Positions 1 to 11,493 of a stretch of 64,000 nt of DNA are shown here, in pieces. Every line of letters starts with the position of its first letter. Within the stretch, counting starts at the first letter, position 1. The notes beneath the pieces were generated by a model, which did not search any database, was not told where the DNA came from, and worked only from the letters and a program-made list of their open reading frames with translations. This DNA is from Circinella minor (taxonomy: Eukaryota > Mucoromycota > Mucoromycetes > Mucorales > Lichtheimiaceae). The translations under genes were made by a program, and so were the position numbers. The stretch is from NCBI GenBank assembly GCA_016758965.1, contig JAEPRB010000043.1, forward strand, positions 155,407 through 219,406, given 5' to 3'.

Positions 1-180
1 AAGTACAAATATTCTGCGGAATATGAAAAAAAACACAGTAAGTATAAAAAAAAGTTACAAAAGAGAAAGCACTAAATGGATGGTAATATAATAAAAAAAA
101 TGGAGATTGGGAAAGAAATGATAAAATAAAGGGAAAAGATGTAGGTGTACGTATTCTGAGTGATATTTGAAACGGAACTA

Positions 181-214
<34 letters not shown>

Positions 215-339
215 CTGGATGGATAAGTGAAAAATGACAAGGGAAGAGGATGGAAAAAGTATACAATTTGTCTTTTTTTTTTTTTACGTTGATGAAATGT
301 AAAAGTTAAAGGGGAGTTATATATTAGTTGAAAGACTTT
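1..339. repeat. Flank with GT microsatellite
   Basis: No gene is visible in this end of the window. It holds an uninterrupted GT dinucleotide run at about 183-213 and a T-run at about 274-285. It probably includes the 3' untranslated region of the tetraspanin gene that ends at 340. Confidence 0.5.
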
Positions 340-1654
340 CTAGTAATACCGTCCTTGAGTTTGATAAGCATTTTGTTGATTATATGCGTCGTAACTGTCA
401 TGAGAATAAGCATTACTACTTTCTTTATATGCTCCATGTTGATTGCCATAATAATTATTCATATCCGCTGTATTATAGTTATTATGAGAACCAACTGTGG
501 TAGGTGTATCGGCTGACATATCATCTAATCGAATACCAGATTTTCTACGTCGAGCACGTTCTTCTTCGTCTTCTTCCCGATAAATAGAACGTGTGCAAAG
601 TACAGTTATAGCATTTGTTAATGCTAATACTTCTACAGCTAACGCAGCAAATAAGACGATATAGAATCGTCCAAATGCCGTATCAACGTAATTTTTGAGT
701 GCATCATAACATGGTGGATCAGAGGAAATATGTCCTGATTTAGGATCACATTTTTCTGTTACGGCTGGTTGATCCATTGCATTATTATATCCACAACAAG
801 AAAACTAGATTTATTATAAAAAATTGAAATTATTGATTAGTTATTATATATCCCTTTTTTGTTTTTTGGTCATATTCCATCTTCCAATAACATACTTCAT
901 TTTGCAAACTTGCTCTATAACTGTCTTTTGCTTGAGACCAAAGGGGAGCAACATAAGCTGGTGGATTAGCACCTTTTTGATATATCTTTACACCAATAAC
1001 CACTTGATATACCAATGCAACAATGACAATCAACATGTAAATGTAAAGAATCCATTTACGTTTCACAAACGCCCCAAGTATGCCGATAATGGATGCAACA
1101 CCGATGATTGCACCAAGAATTGCTACCTCTAAATAAAATCACATTATATACAAATACATTTCAATCAGCTTTTTTTTTGTTGTTTTTCCAAGCTCCAATA
1201 ACTATATGTTGTTTTGTCTTTTTTTTTCGCATTTTGCATACAATGTGGATCACGATTAAATCTAAATCCATCGTTGCGAATAATAATAAAAATATCCCTT
1301 TTTTTTTCTTTCATGTCTTCGATGATAAAATAAAAAGAGAATATATCATTTGTTATCGTACGTTTAAATACTCCATCTGGAAATAATGTAGCGCCTTTGA
1401 ACCCACTTTTGTTACCGATCACACCAAATGCAATAAACGCTAAACCGAGACACGCAAATAGCAAATTTGTGGTGATCATATACCACTTGCTCAGTCTATA
1501 TATTATTCATAAATTTAATTGTTGAGTATCATAACAAACTGAAGGGGGAAGGGTCGTATATTAATGCATATTTATGTATCCATGACAATAAAAGACGTCT
1601 TTTTTTTATATTCTTTATTTCTGAGAATCACCTTGCGCAACATGTTGCTGCCAT
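340..1654 (-). CDS. Tetraspanin family membrane protein
   Basis: Four exons join in frame: 1654-1632, 1495-1362, 1128-896 and 804-340, giving 284 residues. Four membrane segments lie at about 14-35, 54-74, 78-99 and 177-200. The large extracellular loop has the family hallmark CCG at 133-135, with further loop cysteines at about 149 and 162 (PPCYD). Introns begin GTGATT, GTACGA and GTATGT and all end in TAG. The start is in a 23-base first exon (MAATCCA), chosen because the frame upstream of the TM1 exon has a stop and the join restores LSKWY before TM1. The cytoplasmic tail (201-284) is rich in N, Y and acidic residues. Tetraspanins organise membrane microdomains; in fungi some act in hyphal or infection-structure polarity. 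The specific role here is unknown. Confidence 0.85.
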
Positions 1655-3700
1655 GTTGGTTTACGATGAAATTTTCGTTTCGTTTGTAAAAAAAAAAAAA
1701 TTATAATAATAAATTAAGTGATCGTAATGCCAATACAAAGGAATGGGCAGGGAGAGAAAGAAATAATTTTAATGAAGGTGTATATATAGTACCCTCTTTT
1801 GAGAGACTAAATAAAAAAAAAAAAGGAAGGGAAAAGGTACGAGAGAGCAAAATAATAAAAAAAAAGGTAATATAATAATTTGTTTTTTTTCCCGCAATTT
1901 TTCTTAATGGAATTGAATGTGTGGGTTGTGCTTTGTGTTGTTGTTCAACTAAACTAAATAAACTATTAGTGTATCTTTCATACCTCCTTTTAGAAATATT
2001 TGTGTTACCATCCAATATCTATTCTTATCCATTTACATTGTCCACAAATCAGATGTCCGTACCTAAATGAACCGGACTTTTTTTAACAACACACTTGACA
2101 TTTTATTTTATTTTCCAGATCAATGGTAGGCTCCAATTTCTCTTAAAAGAAATGAAAATGACACTAATACATAATAATTAAAGTAACCTAGTAATAATAG
2201 TTAGTAGTGAGATCATCATTATCATTCATCATGTAGCATTTCTATAATAATCTGTTTACACAAGTTATAGATATACTAGTAAAAAAGAATGACAACTTAG
2301 TTAACTATAATAGATTTTATTTTATTTTGCTATTAATCATCTACCATTATAGATAATAAACCACAAACAATAAGAATGGTTTTTACTTGTTGTCTGTGCT
2401 TTTTTTATTTATTTATTTATTTTTGGTTTCTTGTAATACTCTCTCATCGGATCGGTGTTTTTTTTTTCACACAGCTAACATAAAACATTTAGCATACTAA
2501 AAAAAAATGGGGGATTTTTAGTATAACATTTAATAGTCTAGTATGGAAAAAAAATTGTTTACGTACTTAGAAAAGAAGCATAGGCCATTTGAATGTTTGG
2601 TAACTTAATTAATCAATATATATATATATGATGCATATCATTTACTAATTTCAAAAAAATGTTTATATTTTTCTCTGCAGATTTCATCCTCATGTTGCTA
2701 CAGTTTTAGTAGAAAAAAATAATACTTTTACCACGAGATATAGTAATGATAATATAAATATTCAACTCATAATAATAAAACATACATACAGTTTTTTTTT
2801 TCAGATATTATGTTATTCATGCACCGCCCATAGAAAATCTCAAAAGAAAATTGTAATAAAACACTATTTATTTTATTTTTTATCTCTAATACAAAAATAA
2901 ACATCTTTAATATTAAAAAATACCACGTGTATGGACTTAAATATTTATTTTTGTTTTGTGTGATAAAGATAAAAAGAAAACCCTGTTTTTAAAGCTACGA
3001 TCTTTTTTTTTTACAGGATGGGGCCTAGAATTATAGGTATAATATGTAAACCTAGTAGTAATGCGTCATTCCTATCTTCAAACCACTGTTACTTGAAAGA
3101 AAAGAAAACTCCACATCTTTATGATTTTCTTTTTTGTTCCCTACGTATGGTCATAAGTTGTGTAGTTATACAGAAAATATACTCTTGTATATCGTCATTA
3201 ATGTGGATGATTATAGAACCAACAACTTCTTTTTACAAAGTCAAAAATGTCTTTTTTATTTTCTAGGATTAAATGAACTAAATAGTTTAATCTTTATTTT
3301 TCCTGGTATCAGCTTAAATGAATTAAATAATACTGTGAGTATTTTTCAATCAAAGAGATGGGCATGTGAAATCAACAAATTAACACCAATCTTGTATTTA
3401 TAACGCGTTTAAAAATAAACAAATAAAACATATATAATCTATTATCAATGCCATACAGTGTAAACACTTTTCTTCTCTTTTCTATTGCTATTTTTTTTAT
3501 TTATTATCTCACGTTTTCAAGTCATTCATCGTCAACACAATCAAAATTTTTTTTAAAGGTGTACAACTGAAGGTATGTATATATATAGCCCATTCCATTT
3601 ATACAAAACAGAAAATAGTATAAAAAGTTGATTGACGACTACATTGTTTATATGTATATACAATAAATATAGTCCAATAAAGAAGTCAAAGTTGTTGATA
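1655..3700. other. Gene-poor AT-rich stretch
   Basis: I see no gene that can be supported. The sequence is mostly A/T runs, short AT dinucleotide tracts (about 2617-2628) and TTTA repeats (about 2406-2421). Minus-strand codons at 2015-1880 and 1680-1610 look weakly coding but could not be joined into a recognisable gene. Confidence 0.4.
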
Positions 3701-3779
3701 GTTTTGGCCAGGGTCAGGATTTGTCGCTGGGGATGATATTCACCAACCTCAGCTTAGTTGATGAATTAATCCCCCCCTT

Positions 3780-3898
3780 CCCCGGCCAGCCACTACCTAC
3801 CACACTGCAAAAATCAATTTGCTTAGCATATAATAATCCCTGCTTTTAATGCAGGGTGTCGATGGTGCTAAGCAAGATGCAGTGTGGGGAGGCCGGGG
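3780..3898. ncRNA. Structured hairpin, candidate ncRNA
   Basis: A GC-rich 119-base segment inside very AT-rich DNA folds into nested stems. CCCCGGCC (3780-3787) pairs with GGCCGGGG (3891-3898), CACACTGCA (3801-3809) with TGCAGTGTG (3878-3886), GCTTAGCA (3821-3828) with TGCTAAGC (3866-3873), and CCCTGC (3838-3843) with GCAGGG (3851-3856). The stems are separated by asymmetric internal loops, which is more like a folded RNA than a simple terminal-inverted-repeat element. I could not match it to a spliceosomal snRNA, SRP RNA, RNase P or U3 by motif. It could instead be a fragment of a fold-back transposon. Confidence 0.4.
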
Positions 3899-4717
3899 TA
3901 GTTTCTAGCGGTAACAAGGTAATGGCTATTGGTGTCAGTTCAAGCAAATACAAATATACGGTAATAAAATAAAGAAAAAGCTATTACTTTTTACAATCCG
4001 TCTTTTATTTTTTATCTTTTTATTTATTATACGTAGGTATAATGTATATGTTAGCAACGGAAATAAAAAAAATATAAAACTAATTAACGACGTCTTAATT
4101 TATATAGGACTGACAAACATGTTTTCACTTGTCTTTGTTTATGGCATACATGAGTATGCAAAGGTAAAAATATCATACGTAGTCAAAGTGTATAGTTTAA
4201 ATAATAATCACATCTATCTAATAATTGTACATATCCTTTATTATGATATATAGTAAAAATAAATAGCGTACGTACTACATCAAGAAATTAAACTGAGAAG
4301 CCGTTTGTTGCATTAACGCATATGCGGATCTATTAAAACAGAGCAGAAGAGAAGATACATGACCTGATTAGCAACGGTATCAAAGTGAAAAGAAATGCTA
4401 GCCTATTGACCTTTCTTCCTCTATGTACCTCAAAGTTTTCCTTTTTGAGTTTTTTATATATAGATCTTCTTTTCTAGAATATAATGTATTATAAGAGCGC
4501 ACCCATTTTATTTATATTATTTATCTTTCACTAACTGTATTTCATTCAATACATGGTTGAAATACGTATTTTTGTAAAATAGAAAAATAGAATAAAAAAT
4601 TGTGTACATGAAATGATATATTTTTGGAAGTAAAGGAAGGGACTTAATGATGATGATAATAATCTCTGACAATTCATAAAAGAAAAAAAAACGCATGATA
4701 TATATTTATAAAAGTTA

Positions 4718-5171
4718 CAGTGAGTATTCGCTAAACAGGTATCCGGTGAACCTTTCCAAATATTTATTTAAAGTTATACTGTATTACGTAGTCTTTTTTC
4801 CTTATATATATATGTGTGTGTGTGTATATAAATAATATTAATTTTTTTGTCCTTGTCTAGGGAAAATCTGTCAACAAATTGCTTATACTTATTCTACATA
4901 TTACTATTGACTGAGTTGCAATTCGCTAAACCGGTAATTCGCTAAACCGGTACAAATCCTCACATATATTGGGTACTTTTCTTTTTTCTATCTCTCTCTA
5001 CTATAGACCTCTCAATTATATATTAACACACTAGACATATTTTCTTTCTTTCTTAATTACACGTTCTTCATTAATTCTCTACAACGGGCGAGTTTTTTTC
5101 TACACTCCGATACAATAAAATATACAAAAAAAATATATGTTGGGGTACCTGTTATTAGCGAATACTCACTG
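4718..5171. mobile_element. Tc1/mariner-type MITE
   Basis: The element is 454 bases with inverted ends. The left end CAGTGAGTATTCGCTAA starts at 4718. The same 17 bases read from the other strand end at 5171, followed on both sides by CAGGTA after a 3-base difference. The left end is preceded by TA, the usual target of Tc1/mariner elements; the right flank is CA, so one flank has changed or the boundary is slightly off. Inside, a 16-base unit close to ATTCGCTAAACCGGTA is repeated in tandem at about 4921-4952 and echoes the ends, as expected for transposase-binding sites. There is no coding capacity, so it is non-autonomous. Confidence 0.7.
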
Positions 5172-5438
5172 CATGGTTTCTGCAAAACGCGTATTTATTT
5201 ATTCAATGATCCCAACAGCATATTAGACAATTATTACACAGTTTTGAAACAGTGTAATAATCCATTTTTTGCGCAGTGTATCCTGCGTCCACTTCCAAAT
5301 TAATCCAAGATTTGAAAGATTAAAAAAAAAAAGTGGGTCTTATTTGCTGCGATTCCGTGATTTCCTTTTTAAAAACATATATAAAAGCACAACAGAGTTT
5401 CCGCAAAAGTCCTACCACCCTTTTTTCTCTTTACAAAT

Positions 5439-6703
5439 ATGCACGCACAAAAGAAACAAAAAGCTATCACCTCAGACATCCACTGGTGCATTGAGAATTG
5501 CAATAACTTGTCGCCATCAAGTTTCATTGAAGCTTTCAAATATGAACAGTAAGTTCTTTTTCATACAAAAAAGTATATAAAGTAACTGTACTCTTGAGAA
5601 GTGAACTAAATTTTTTGTTTTAGTCTGTGTCACTCATTTGTCATAGACCCTTGGGACAAAACATACGAGCAAAAAAGCGTGTTCACTAGTGATGAAATCA
5701 AAGAGATAAAGAGTACCAAAGCAAAGAAAATGCCAACCATCGATGATAAGACTTTGAAGTATTTAGATGAGTACAAGGAGGTACGTAAAGAAGAAAAAAC
5801 AACGCTGTCATAAATAATACGATAATTAAAATTGTCCAATTTGATCTAGTTAAAAAGTTGGTCTCAAGTTCGGCGTCTGATCAACCAACCCCAACAATGG
5901 GACGTAAACTTTGATAGAAAGGAGTCTCACGACTTGGATTGGATACGACACAGTTACTATACGATGTACGTTTCCAATACTTTCTTATGATTGTATATAC
6001 TTGTATTTATGAGTATGCTGATCGTATAAATATAGGGTCCGGGAGTTGGAACGTGGGGGGTTGATGATGACAATAACTCTGAAACATGGCTGTTGGCACA
6101 CATATGGACTATTGTAGATCGTGCGTTTGATGATATTCAGTTAGATGTAGTTCGGTAAGTTATCATACATATATATGTATACAAGTTATTATTTGATATT
6201 TATTTGCTAAAATTTTAATAAAATTTACAGTGGTGAAAATTCCAGCCATGCATTAAGTAGTTGCAAGAATAAAGAATGGGCGCCACAAGGAGACGATAAA
6301 CTGCAGAGGAAGAAAATGGGCCGCAGACTTGATCTTATTTTACGTCGAAAAAAATTAGAGTTTGGAGCAGGGAGGCTGGAAAACAGACAGACGATATAGA
6401 CTCCAAACTACTCCGGGAGCCAGACCTGAAACTCCCTAAAGCATTGAAAAACATGATGATGTTTTTGAAGAACGAAAGAGGAAGCGCCGATGGCCTGAGA
6501 GTAGTTGGACTATTGCAATATGGTTAGTAATTCGAATGAGGATGGGGGGGTTTTTTTTGGAGTAAAAATATGAGTTTGCTTTTAACACTATTATTTTTAG
6601 GCCTGAAGATGACCACTATCATAATGGATGTTCCCTATTATTACGTACATAGAATCACCAGAACGAACAATGTCGAGGTGCCAAGTAATTTCGAGCAACT
6701 AAG
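5439..6703 (+). pseudogene. PD-(D/E)XK-like family, decayed copy A
   Basis: Exons read 5439-5548, 5624-5780, 5850-5965, 6036-6154, 6231-6522 and 6601-6703, with clean GT-AG introns and matching phases. The protein has an N-terminal helical part, a conserved block (DLDWIRHSYY, then VRELERGG) and a C-terminal block with GRRLD followed by an E-x-G-A-G-E stretch. I read this as a restriction-endonuclease-like (PD-(D/E)XK) core of a family that is multi-copy in Mucoromycota; the fold assignment is inference. Two one-base deletions break it, both in G runs: near 6055 (after RGG) and near 6372 (before EAGK). The last exon stops matching after about 6703; a further short block resembling the family C-terminus sits beyond the palindrome at about 7419-7460. 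It could be a recent pseudogene, or assembly errors in homopolymers may have broken a working gene. Confidence 0.65.
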
Positions 6704-6944
6704 GTGTATTTCACTAATAACCGCCCAAAATTTGGCCCAACTTTAAAGATTTTCAGAGACATGCAAAATAATTTTTTCATCTTTTTAATCAATACCATAT
6801 AATTTTATGCATATTTAAAACATTTTTTATGAATTAACTTCTAAAAAAAAGAAGTTGTCTCGATGCTAAAAGTTGTCAAAGTTGGTCGGTAAAACTAGAT
6901 TTTAGCAGAGGGGGGGATAATATTGAAACAATCTGATTAATGTA

Positions 6945-7416
6945 CAGGATTTTGCTTTCGATCACGCCCATGAACAGAGATTTTTCATCTATGAGCTTTT
7001 TTTTTTCATGCCCGGCCTTTGAATTTTAGCCAAAGAGCAGGGAATTTTCGACTACGAACTCGCTATTTTCGCGAGTGAGACTCTAATTTTTCAAGAGCGG
7101 GCTTAGAAAATTCGCTTGTGGTTTTTTATTTTTCATGTAAGAGCTTAATAATTTCGTGAACGAACTCTTTCACTATCGCTCATAAAATTATTTGAGTTCG
7201 TTCATGAAATTATTAAGCTCTTACATGAAAAATAAAAAACCACAAGCGAATTTTCTAAGCCCGCTCTTGAAAAATTAGAGTCTCACTCGCGAAAATAGCG
7301 AGTTCGTAGTCGAAAATTCCCTGCTCTTTGGCTAAAATTCAAAGGCCGGGCATGAAAAAAAAAAGCTCATAGATGAAAAATTTCTGTTCGTGGGCGTGAT
7401 CGAAAGCAAAATCCTG
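6945..7416. mobile_element. Near-perfect palindromic fold-back element
   Basis: A 472-base palindrome starts CAGGATTTTGC and ends GCAAAATCCTG, with TA directly on both sides. The arms (about 223 bases each) meet at 7180/7181 with a loop of about 26 bases. By eye I find only three differences between the arms, and all three would be G-T (G-U) pairs in a folded strand. It has no open reading frame. TA flanks and short CAG-type ends point to a Tc1/mariner-mobilised fold-back MITE. It lies within or just after the broken 3' part of copy A. Transcribed, it would give a double-stranded RNA of over 200 base pairs. Confidence 0.85.
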
Positions 7417-7599
7417 TAGTTCTGTCATGTTACGCAAACCTTTCTGCGGAGTTACGTTGATGCTGAAGCAAACGGTTACTAGCCATCCCTAAGACCCAAT
7501 AATACGATCTATATCTTCTCCTTATGCCTAATTTAAGTAAATGTAAACAAGCTCCAAAAAAAAAATGACAGTGAAAAGATAATGTTTATTTTGATCTTG

Positions 7600-8180
7600 A
7601 ATCTAATAGCAATATCACAGATTTCCAAGTAGAAGTCAATGATGACTTAGATGAAGCAACCAGTGACTGGAATGATTTAGAATTGACAGGCGCTTATTGA
7701 CAGGACTCTGTAGTTTCCTCTACTTTGGAAAGAAGAAACTGACAGTTCAATTTGTAGTGTATATAATAAAGATTTTCATACTACAATTTGGCAAAAATGT
7801 AAAGAGAGCGAAAAAGCAGCCAAAGGCAAAAAAAAAAAATGAATACTTTTTTCTCACCAATTCCTAAAGATAACCAACAAGAGCAGGACAGATGCAACGA
7901 ATGATAGCAAGTGCTGCGCAAAATATCTTCTTGCTTCTCAACCTGATTTCTATGAATAGAAGATAGCACTTTGTAAAACTATAGAGGATACAGGGCATAC
8001 ATTTGAATTATACCTTAAATTCCACTGTGAGTGTAACTGGATCGAAAGGAACTGGGGTGCAGCAAAACGTATAGCATGAGTGAAATGTGATTGCTCATTC
8101 CAAGCTCTCTCAAAGAAAATTTACCAGGCTGCTTGGACTTTATATCGCCTATTAACGAGGCGCCAACTACCAACGCTGAA
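7600..8180 (+). pseudogene. Dead DDE transposase fragment
   Basis: A coding trace holds CCAKYLLASQPDF (about 7910-7955), then GHTFELY and FHCECNWIERNWGAAKR (about 7993-8070). The FHCE..WIER.WG.AKR block is typical of the C-terminal part of a DDE-superfamily endonuclease common in Mucoromycota and basidiomycete genomes. Stops interrupt the frame: TAG at about 7959 (after DFYE) and TGA at about 8078 (after AKRIA). The acidic stretch at 7590-7700 may be an upstream part in another frame. The catalytic core upstream is missing. The fragment runs directly into copy B of the PD-(D/E)XK-like family. Confidence 0.6.
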
Positions 8181-9390
8181 ATTGATGAGATTTAAAATTT
8201 GGAAACAAAAAGGATATCCAGTACCGGAAGAAAAGTGTCTCAATTATTTGAATCAATACAAAAAGGTAGTTGTTGTAATAAGAAGATAATTATTCAATGT
8301 AAATTTAACTTAATTATTATTCAGATAAAGAACCCCACTGAAGCTCGTAAAAAGATATTTGAAACCCAAGATTGGGACAAAAATATTTGACAGAAAGATA
8401 TACCATGATCTTGATTGGATTAGACACAGTTACTATACCATGTAAGTTTACCACTATAATAGATATATAAAGTTGTGTATGTACATGTGTGTGTGTGTGT
8501 AATATACGAATGGATATAAATATTTATGCAAATATTACTTTCTATATGAAATAGGGTTCGGGAACTTGAGCGTGGTGGCGTCGACGACCCTACAAATTCG
8601 AAAATATGGTTATTGTCTCATATCTAGACCTCTGTGGACCGTGTCTTTGATGATATGGACTTATATGTGCTTAGGTGAATTTTTATAATTATATATATAT
8701 ATATATATACATCTATACATTATGATAGGTGAATTTTTGTTCAATTCACAATAACTAAAATAAGAATTTTATAATTTTTAGAGGGGAGAATGCTAGTACA
8801 GGATCAAGCAGTCAAAAAAAAACAAGGAACATGATCTTCAAAGGGAAGAAAAACTTGAAAGAAAAAAAATAGGAAGAAGATTAGACCTGATTCTTCGAAA
8901 AAAGGAATTAGAACTTGGTGGTGGAGAAGCAGGAAAGGAAACCGAGGATAATAACGCAAAATTATTAAGTGAAAGAGACCTCAAACTTCCAAAGGCTCTT
9001 AAAGACATGATGATGATCATAAAAAAAGAAAAAGGCGATCTAGAAGATGTTAGAGTTGCAGGACTCCTTACAATATGGTTAGTATTTTCGCTTTATTTCA
9101 TTCTTTTCTTCTTATTCTTTTGATTCTATTGTTGACTTATTTTTTTTACAGGATTAAAAATGACAAGCATTATACTGGACGTACCTGAAAAATATGCGTT
9201 TCGGATTACACGAACGCAAAATGTGCATGTACCATATACTTTTAAAGATTTGCCAAATTTTAGAAAAGTTCTGTACATGGCATTAAGTAACAAGGCCATT
9301 GTTGTAGATACATTAAATGTATCATCAAACTCTGTACAAAACGAAAATGAAATTGATGATGATCTTTGTGCAGTAATGATACCACCGTAG
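8130..9390 (+). pseudogene. PD-(D/E)XK-like family, decayed copy B
   Basis: This is a diverged tandem relative of copy A with the same exon plan: to 8265, 8325-8441, 8554-8674, 8782-9077 and 9152-9390. Shared blocks include DLDWIRHSYYTM, VRELERGGVDD, GRRLDLILR, ELGGGEAGKE, RDLKLPKALKDMMM and an ITRTQNV-type C-terminal block. It is broken by a frameshift near 8385 (after WDKN), a TAG at 8625-8627 where copy A has Trp, a frameshift in an A run near 8815 and another near 9070. The final exon is intact and ends at 9390 (TAG). The N-terminus is missing or fused to the transposase remnant. Introns are in the same places as in A, so the copies arose by DNA duplication rather than retroposition. Confidence 0.65.
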
Positions 9391-11493
9391 GATAAAACAT
9401 ACCAAGTACCCTGGCACCTTTATTTCCCAGTGAAAGATTGAATACACACATAACTTCTTCACTCAAACTTTAATTTCTTATATATACTGAATGAAGCTTT
9501 AACATATTGAAATTTTTTAGAATTGGATTATCAAAAATCATGTAGTACGTTTACTTTATCAAAGATGTGCTTATTATTATTATTATATTCTTATTAGTTA
9601 AGAAGTATTTGTGTTAATCATACACGTTACAAAATATATTTTATATTTTAAAATGTTTAGTAATGGTGTCGAAAAGATGTAAACTGGTGTATAGTAGCAT
9701 TAGCATCCGACTCAATTATATACTGGTGGTCACCACAATTATAATCAATTTATTTTATACACCTGGTATCATGGTATTATAAGACAGACAATTATCTTTT
9801 TATGGGAAACCACCTCAGCCTTGATGACAAATATTCGCATACTTCATGGTATGCATGAACGAGTGACCTCAGATCGATGTCCCATGACTTTTAGGTTCAA
9901 CTATTTGATGGCTATCATTTATTGTATTCATTTTATCTCGAGCTTATCACTGATAGAAAGACAACACTCGATATGGTTCTTATAATAATAGATAGAACCC
10001 CTCCCCCCCCCAATTCATCTGTGTGTTTAATCATTATATAGACAGATTTGGGGAATTTAAAATTTCCAATGGGATTTTTTTTTTTGGAACATGTGGGCCA
10101 AATGGTTACTCTATCAATGTCTATGTTAATGGCTATTACTACTACTAATATTTTAAAACAGAAGAGTGAAATAGGATATAATTTATCACTACCACAATAA
10201 TGTAATCAATGACAGATCACACTCAGATGTGACTCTACTGATAATCCGCGCTACTGGGTACATTCTAAAATATTAAGACATTATCCTGTTTTTCTGTCAT
10301 TTTCCTTTGAATTTGAATCTCCCCTATCAGATCAGTAGCGAATGTAATAAGATAAGCTAAGATCAATATTATTTGTTTAATAACTTGTAAACTACCAACT
10401 CTTATTGATAGAACAACATTTTCACTACAAAGGAATTCCCCAGCTTTTGACCCAACTCATGTTCTATGTTTTTTTTCCGATACGTACGTACGTAGAAGAA
10501 AAACAACCTTCAAATGTTTTACAAAAAAAAGATACCACATCTTTACATCAATCAATTTAAAGAAAGAAAAGCAAAAAAAAAAAAAAAGAAAGAAAGAAAG
10601 AAACATAGTTTTTCATATTGTAAATGCAAAATAATGCTATAGTGAACCTTTGTATTTCCACGCGGTACATCACTGGATTTTTAATTGGTTGGAAAAGATC
10701 GTATAGCGTTCATGCTTTTAAATAAATTGAAAAGTTTTGTTTCTGTTAACCTGGGGCAAGAGAGAAATGTCGCGTTTTTTTTTAATTCAAATTTCTTAAA
10801 CTACGTATTGTATTTATTGACTCAATTTTATGATAGGTCGAGTTTCAGGATCATCATAAATAATATGCATTTATTTCGTCGCGAAACGTCGAGAAATTTT
10901 TGTTGAGATCAAATGAATTTTTGTTGCTATAGTGATAAATGGGGAAAGGTGACAGTTATGCAAATAACAATATATATATATATATATATTTACTCTTTGT
11001 TTATATTTGACTATGTGTTTTAATTTACGCTCTTTCTTTATTTTATTTTTATAAAGGATCTTATTATGGAGACAAGAACAACGAAAATGAAAAATAAAAA
11101 TAAAAAAAAAGTTGGAAAAGCTGAAGGTCGTGTAGTTTTGTTAATAGGAGATATCCATAATGTAAGCTTAATAATTCTTATTTCAAAATGCTATCATATA
11201 GATTTAATATATAAACTGAGTCTATGTGAGTATAGTAATTTGTTATTATTAATGTTCCATAACAAGCAGAGTGACCAGGCGACCAAAAAAAAAAAAAAAA
11301 AAAGAACCGGACTTTTTTTATAGCCTCGTCTAACCTTACAATTTTTTTTTTTTTTTTTTCCCTTCAATATAGTTGTTATTTATTTATTTTTCCATCCCGC
11401 AATCTCTCTAATCACATACACACTTTTATATATTACTTCCAATTCTGTAAATTCTTGTTTTTTTTTTCTTTCATTATTATTATTTATTTTTTC
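9391..11493. other. Gene-poor stretch, degenerate repeat DNA
   Basis: I see no supportable gene. There are GAAA repeats at about 10585-10602, AT runs at about 10971-10989 and an ACGTACGTACG tract near 10484. The block 9690-10360 is less AT-biased than its surroundings and may be old transposon DNA, but no ends or coding motifs are visible. A short open frame at 11066 (about 30 codons before a GTAAGC donor) has no recognisable continuation. Confidence 0.35.

Noticed and set aside
1608..2015. Minus-strand open frame (MDGNTNISKRRYERY...) and a coding-like tail ending WQQHVAQGDSQK
   Set aside because: The two pieces look weakly coding but are separated by low-complexity DNA without a convincing donor, the tail overlaps the tetraspanin first exon, and no family is recognised.
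3018..3403. Overlapping plus-strand open frames
   Set aside because: The translation is dominated by F, I, S and Y as expected from AT-rich noncoding DNA, with no motif and no splice-consistent extension.
11066..11323. Open frame with GRVVLLIGDIHN, reminiscent of a VPS29 or metallophosphatase start
   Set aside because: Only about 30 codons precede a donor, the start is a poly-K stretch, and no continuation of the domain follows before the next gene.
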